From positions 1 through 7,581 of the forward strand of contig JACPOX010000288.1 of the NCBI GenBank assembly GCA_016191305.1: DNA of 7,581 nucleotides, given 5' to 3'. Positions 6,451 through 7,581 of the stretch are shown one piece after another. Source of the DNA: Legionella longbeachae. Lineage in GTDB: Bacteria; Pseudomonadota; Gammaproteobacteria; Legionellales; Legionellaceae. Each line of letters opens with the position of its first letter. Position 1 is the stretch's first letter. The notes under the pieces were generated by a model, which made no database searches, had not been told where the DNA came from, and saw only the letters and a program-made list of their open reading frames with translations. The translations under genes and the position numbers were made by a program.

Positions 6451-6708
6451 TTATAAAAGATCAATTGGCTCACTAGGTGCATCCGCTTCACTTTTCTTAT
6501 ATTTAGCTTGGTTATGTTTCATTTCAATAACATGTCGGTTATTTGGGGTTAGAAGTGCATTTAATTCTTGTAGTACACTACCACAAACACCTCCTTGTGA
6601 TTTTTCGTGTCGATAATACAACCACCCTTTGCGCTCTAACCATAAACCAAACTTATCTAGCAGGAACAGAGCAAAAATAATTTCTATCGTGAATGTAAAT
6701 AAATTCAT
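6451..6708 (-). CDS. Small single-helix membrane protein, function unknown
   Basis: The 85-residue product has one hydrophobic helix near the N-terminus (about residues 3-18, FTFTIEIIFALFLLDKF), then a basic-aromatic segment (LERKGWLYYRHEK, 24-36), a glycine-containing turn (QGGVCGSVLQELNALL, 38-53), RHVIEMKHNQ (58-67) and an acidic tail. This looks like an inner-membrane protein with a short soluble tail, likely cytoplasmic by the positive-inside rule. I recall small uncharacterised proteins in other bacteria with the same GG...LQEL...L-P-RHVIE layout but cannot assign a function. AGG (6719-6717) eight bases before the ATG is a usable ribosome binding site. The stop is 24 bases before the serine hydrolase start, which suggests an operon. 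It lies downstream of the 6755-6778 hairpin, so it probably has its own promoter in the short stretch at 6709-6754, where I see no clear -35/-10 pair. Confidence 0.8.
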   Translation of the reverse strand: MNLFTFTIEIIFALFLLDKFGLWLERKGWLYYRHEKSQGGVCGSVLQELNALLTPNNRHVIEMKHNQAKYKKSEADAPSEPIDLL

Positions 6709-6754
6709 GTTAATTACCTAAATTGAAATGAAACAAGACTGGAATTATTTACTT

Positions 6755-6778
6755 GAAGCGGCAAAATATAGCCGCTTC
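6755..6778 (-). terminator. Strong hairpin after the YIP1-like gene
   Basis: GAAGCGGC and GCCGCTTC form a perfect eight-base GC-rich stem around an eight-base AT loop, starting 16 bases after the stop codon of the YIP1-like gene. It stands out in an AT-rich gap of 86 bases and very likely ends the upstream transcript. The U-tract on the minus strand is poor (AAGTAAATAATT follows), while on the plus strand TTTAT follows the stem, so it could also stop transcription entering from the other direction. Confidence 0.65.
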
Positions 6779-6794
6779 TTTATCAAATGAACCC

Positions 6795-7502
6795 TTAATT
6801 CATGAACCAAGTGGTTAATGGGAATGCAATTAATTCACCTGCAATAAGGGGTAAAATAAATCCTAACCATAGTTTTTTGCCCACAAGTCCTGAAGACTCT
6901 TTCATTGCGTAAAAATAAAGAATTATTTGCCAAACGATTAAAACCGTTCCAATCACACCAAGTATTTTTAAGCCCATAGATGAATGAAGTGGAATTCCCT
7001 TGCTCATGTCAATATCTAAAATCGTTGGATTAATCATTCGTGCAAAATTCACAATGACTGTAAACAATAACAAGGGGAATCTAGCTAAGGATAGCGTGCC
7101 TAAAAAGTCAATAATACGAAGTTTTTTATTCTGCAGCATTTTTGCTGCAATAAAAAACAGGGTAGTTAATATCAGCAAACAGATTATATTTTGGTAGGCT
7201 AACAATAAAAACCCAATATCCATGCTTTGTTTGACAACCGCTGACGCATTAATGGTAGTTAAAGGACCTAAGAAATACAGTTTTGCTAGAACGCCCATGT
7301 AACTCATGGTCAATAGGATGATTATTCCAAAAATTAGAGCTTTAAAACCAGCTATTTTTTGAAATGGATTAAGAAATAGTGACGACTCCATTCTCGAAAA
7401 AAATGATTTTTTCTTCATAGCTATTAAAAGAGTATTGTAATCATCGAGAGTAATTTTATTTTCTCTCAACATACCCATCAATCGTTCTTTATCATTTTTC
7501 AT
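6795..7502 (-). CDS. YIP1-like multi-span membrane protein with N-terminal SHOCT-like segment
   Basis: From the ATG at 7502 the product has 235 residues. Residues 1-30 (KERLMGMLRENKITLDDY and on) form a short helix pair like the SHOCT-type motif, with the pattern of a hydrophobic helix, a small turn and IT-x-DD-Y. After LNPFQKIAGFKA (44-55) come about five membrane segments, near 55-75, 97-120, 138-152, 177-199 and 212-230, in the layout of bacterial YIP1-family proteins, whose role is largely unknown. DFLGTLSLARFP (132-143) is typical of that group. An in-frame ATG at 7514 would add four residues (MRSN) and overlap the stop of the upstream gene as ATGA. I prefer 7502 because GAGG (7512-7509) lies six bases before it, an ideal position, whereas no comparable site was seen before 7514. 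The gene is very close to the partial gene on its right and ends before a strong hairpin. Confidence 0.85.
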   Translation of the reverse strand: MKNDKERLMGMLRENKITLDDYNTLLIAMKKKSFFSRMESSLFLNPFQKIAGFKALIFGIIILLTMSYMGVLAKLYFLGPLTTINASAVVKQSMDIGFLLLAYQNIICLLILTTLFFIAAKMLQNKKLRIIDFLGTLSLARFPLLLFTVIVNFARMINPTILDIDMSKGIPLHSSMGLKILGVIGTVLIVWQIILYFYAMKESSGLVGKKLWLGFILPLIAGELIAFPLTTWFMN

Positions 7503-7508
7503 GTTCGA

Positions 7509-7512
7509 CCTC
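7509..7512 (-). promoter_or_regulatory. Ribosome binding site that decides the YIP1-like start
   Basis: GAGG on the minus strand lies six bases before the ATG at 7502-7500. It overlaps the stop codon of the preceding gene and the alternative ATG at 7514-7512, so a ribosome finishing the upstream gene stops on top of this site. This supports start choice at 7502 and suggests translational coupling. Confidence 0.65.
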
Positions 7513-7581
7513 ATAATTTAGCTAACATTTTAGCGGCTTCTAGAGCGGAAATTTTGCCGTCCTCGACCAATTGAAGAATCT
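7511..7581 (-). CDS. C-terminal end of a gene with a SHOCT-like helix pair (partial)
   Basis: Only the last 22 codons and the TGA (7513-7511) are in the window. They encode ILQLVEDGKISALEAAKMLA followed by KL, the pattern of the short two-helix motif (hydrophobic helix, E-D/E-G-K-I-S turn, E-A-A-x-x-L helix) seen in SHOCT-like and DUF2089-type tails, including those of some bacterial regulators and membrane-stress proteins. The rest of the protein is outside the window, so no function is proposed. Its stop lies eight bases before the preferred start of the YIP1-like gene, so the two genes are surely in one transcript. The downstream product carries a related helix pair at its own N-terminus. 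Confidence 0.7.
   Translation of the reverse strand, partial: ILQLVEDGKISALEAAKMLAKL

Noticed and set aside
1..7581. CRISPR array, defence system, transposon, tRNA or attachment site
   Set aside because: No regularly spaced repeats, no transposase or integrase, no tRNA-like cloverleaf and no defence-type protein motifs were seen on either strand.

Overview
This AT-rich window most likely comes from a Legionella species. The central gene (3300-5171, minus strand) encodes a patatin-domain protein that matches, along its whole length, the VipD phospholipase effectors secreted by the Legionella Dot/Icm system. Its 70-base upstream gap carries a tandem TTAA box fitting the known binding consensus of the Legionella regulator PmrA. 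The species cannot be fixed from sequence alone, and the protein is clearly not identical to L. pneumophila VipD as I remember it.

Layout from left to right. 1-804 (minus) is the 5' part of an unrecognised gene that runs off the left edge. 805-1428 has a candidate promoter for that gene and a plus-strand stretch that looks like a decayed, unrecognised gene. 1429-2880 (minus) is a three-module protein: AAC(6')-like GNAT, GrpB/UPF0157, then a second GNAT. 2881-3299 holds a plus-strand GNAT pseudogene that has lost its core, followed by a terminator-like hairpin. 3300-5171 (minus) is the VipD-like effector. 5242-6426 (minus) is an exported serine hydrolase of the beta-lactamase/DD-peptidase family. 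6451-6708 (minus) is a small protein with one membrane helix. A strong hairpin at 6755-6778 separates these from a YIP1-like membrane protein (6795-7502, minus). The end of another gene (7511-7581, minus), coding a short SHOCT-like helix pair, enters from the right edge.

All intact genes are on the minus strand, while both decayed genes are on the plus strand. Transcription units probably run right to left: (partial gene + YIP1-like gene), hairpin, (small membrane protein + serine hydrolase, 24 bases apart), then the VipD-like gene under its own PmrA-type promoter. The GNAT-GrpB-GNAT gene and the left-edge gene look separate. I see no defence system, CRISPR array, RNA gene, transposase or integrase. 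The most notable points are the PmrA-type box, a 16-residue tandem duplication of a conserved patatin motif in the VipD-like protein, and the three-module acetyltransferase/nucleotidyltransferase-fold fusion.
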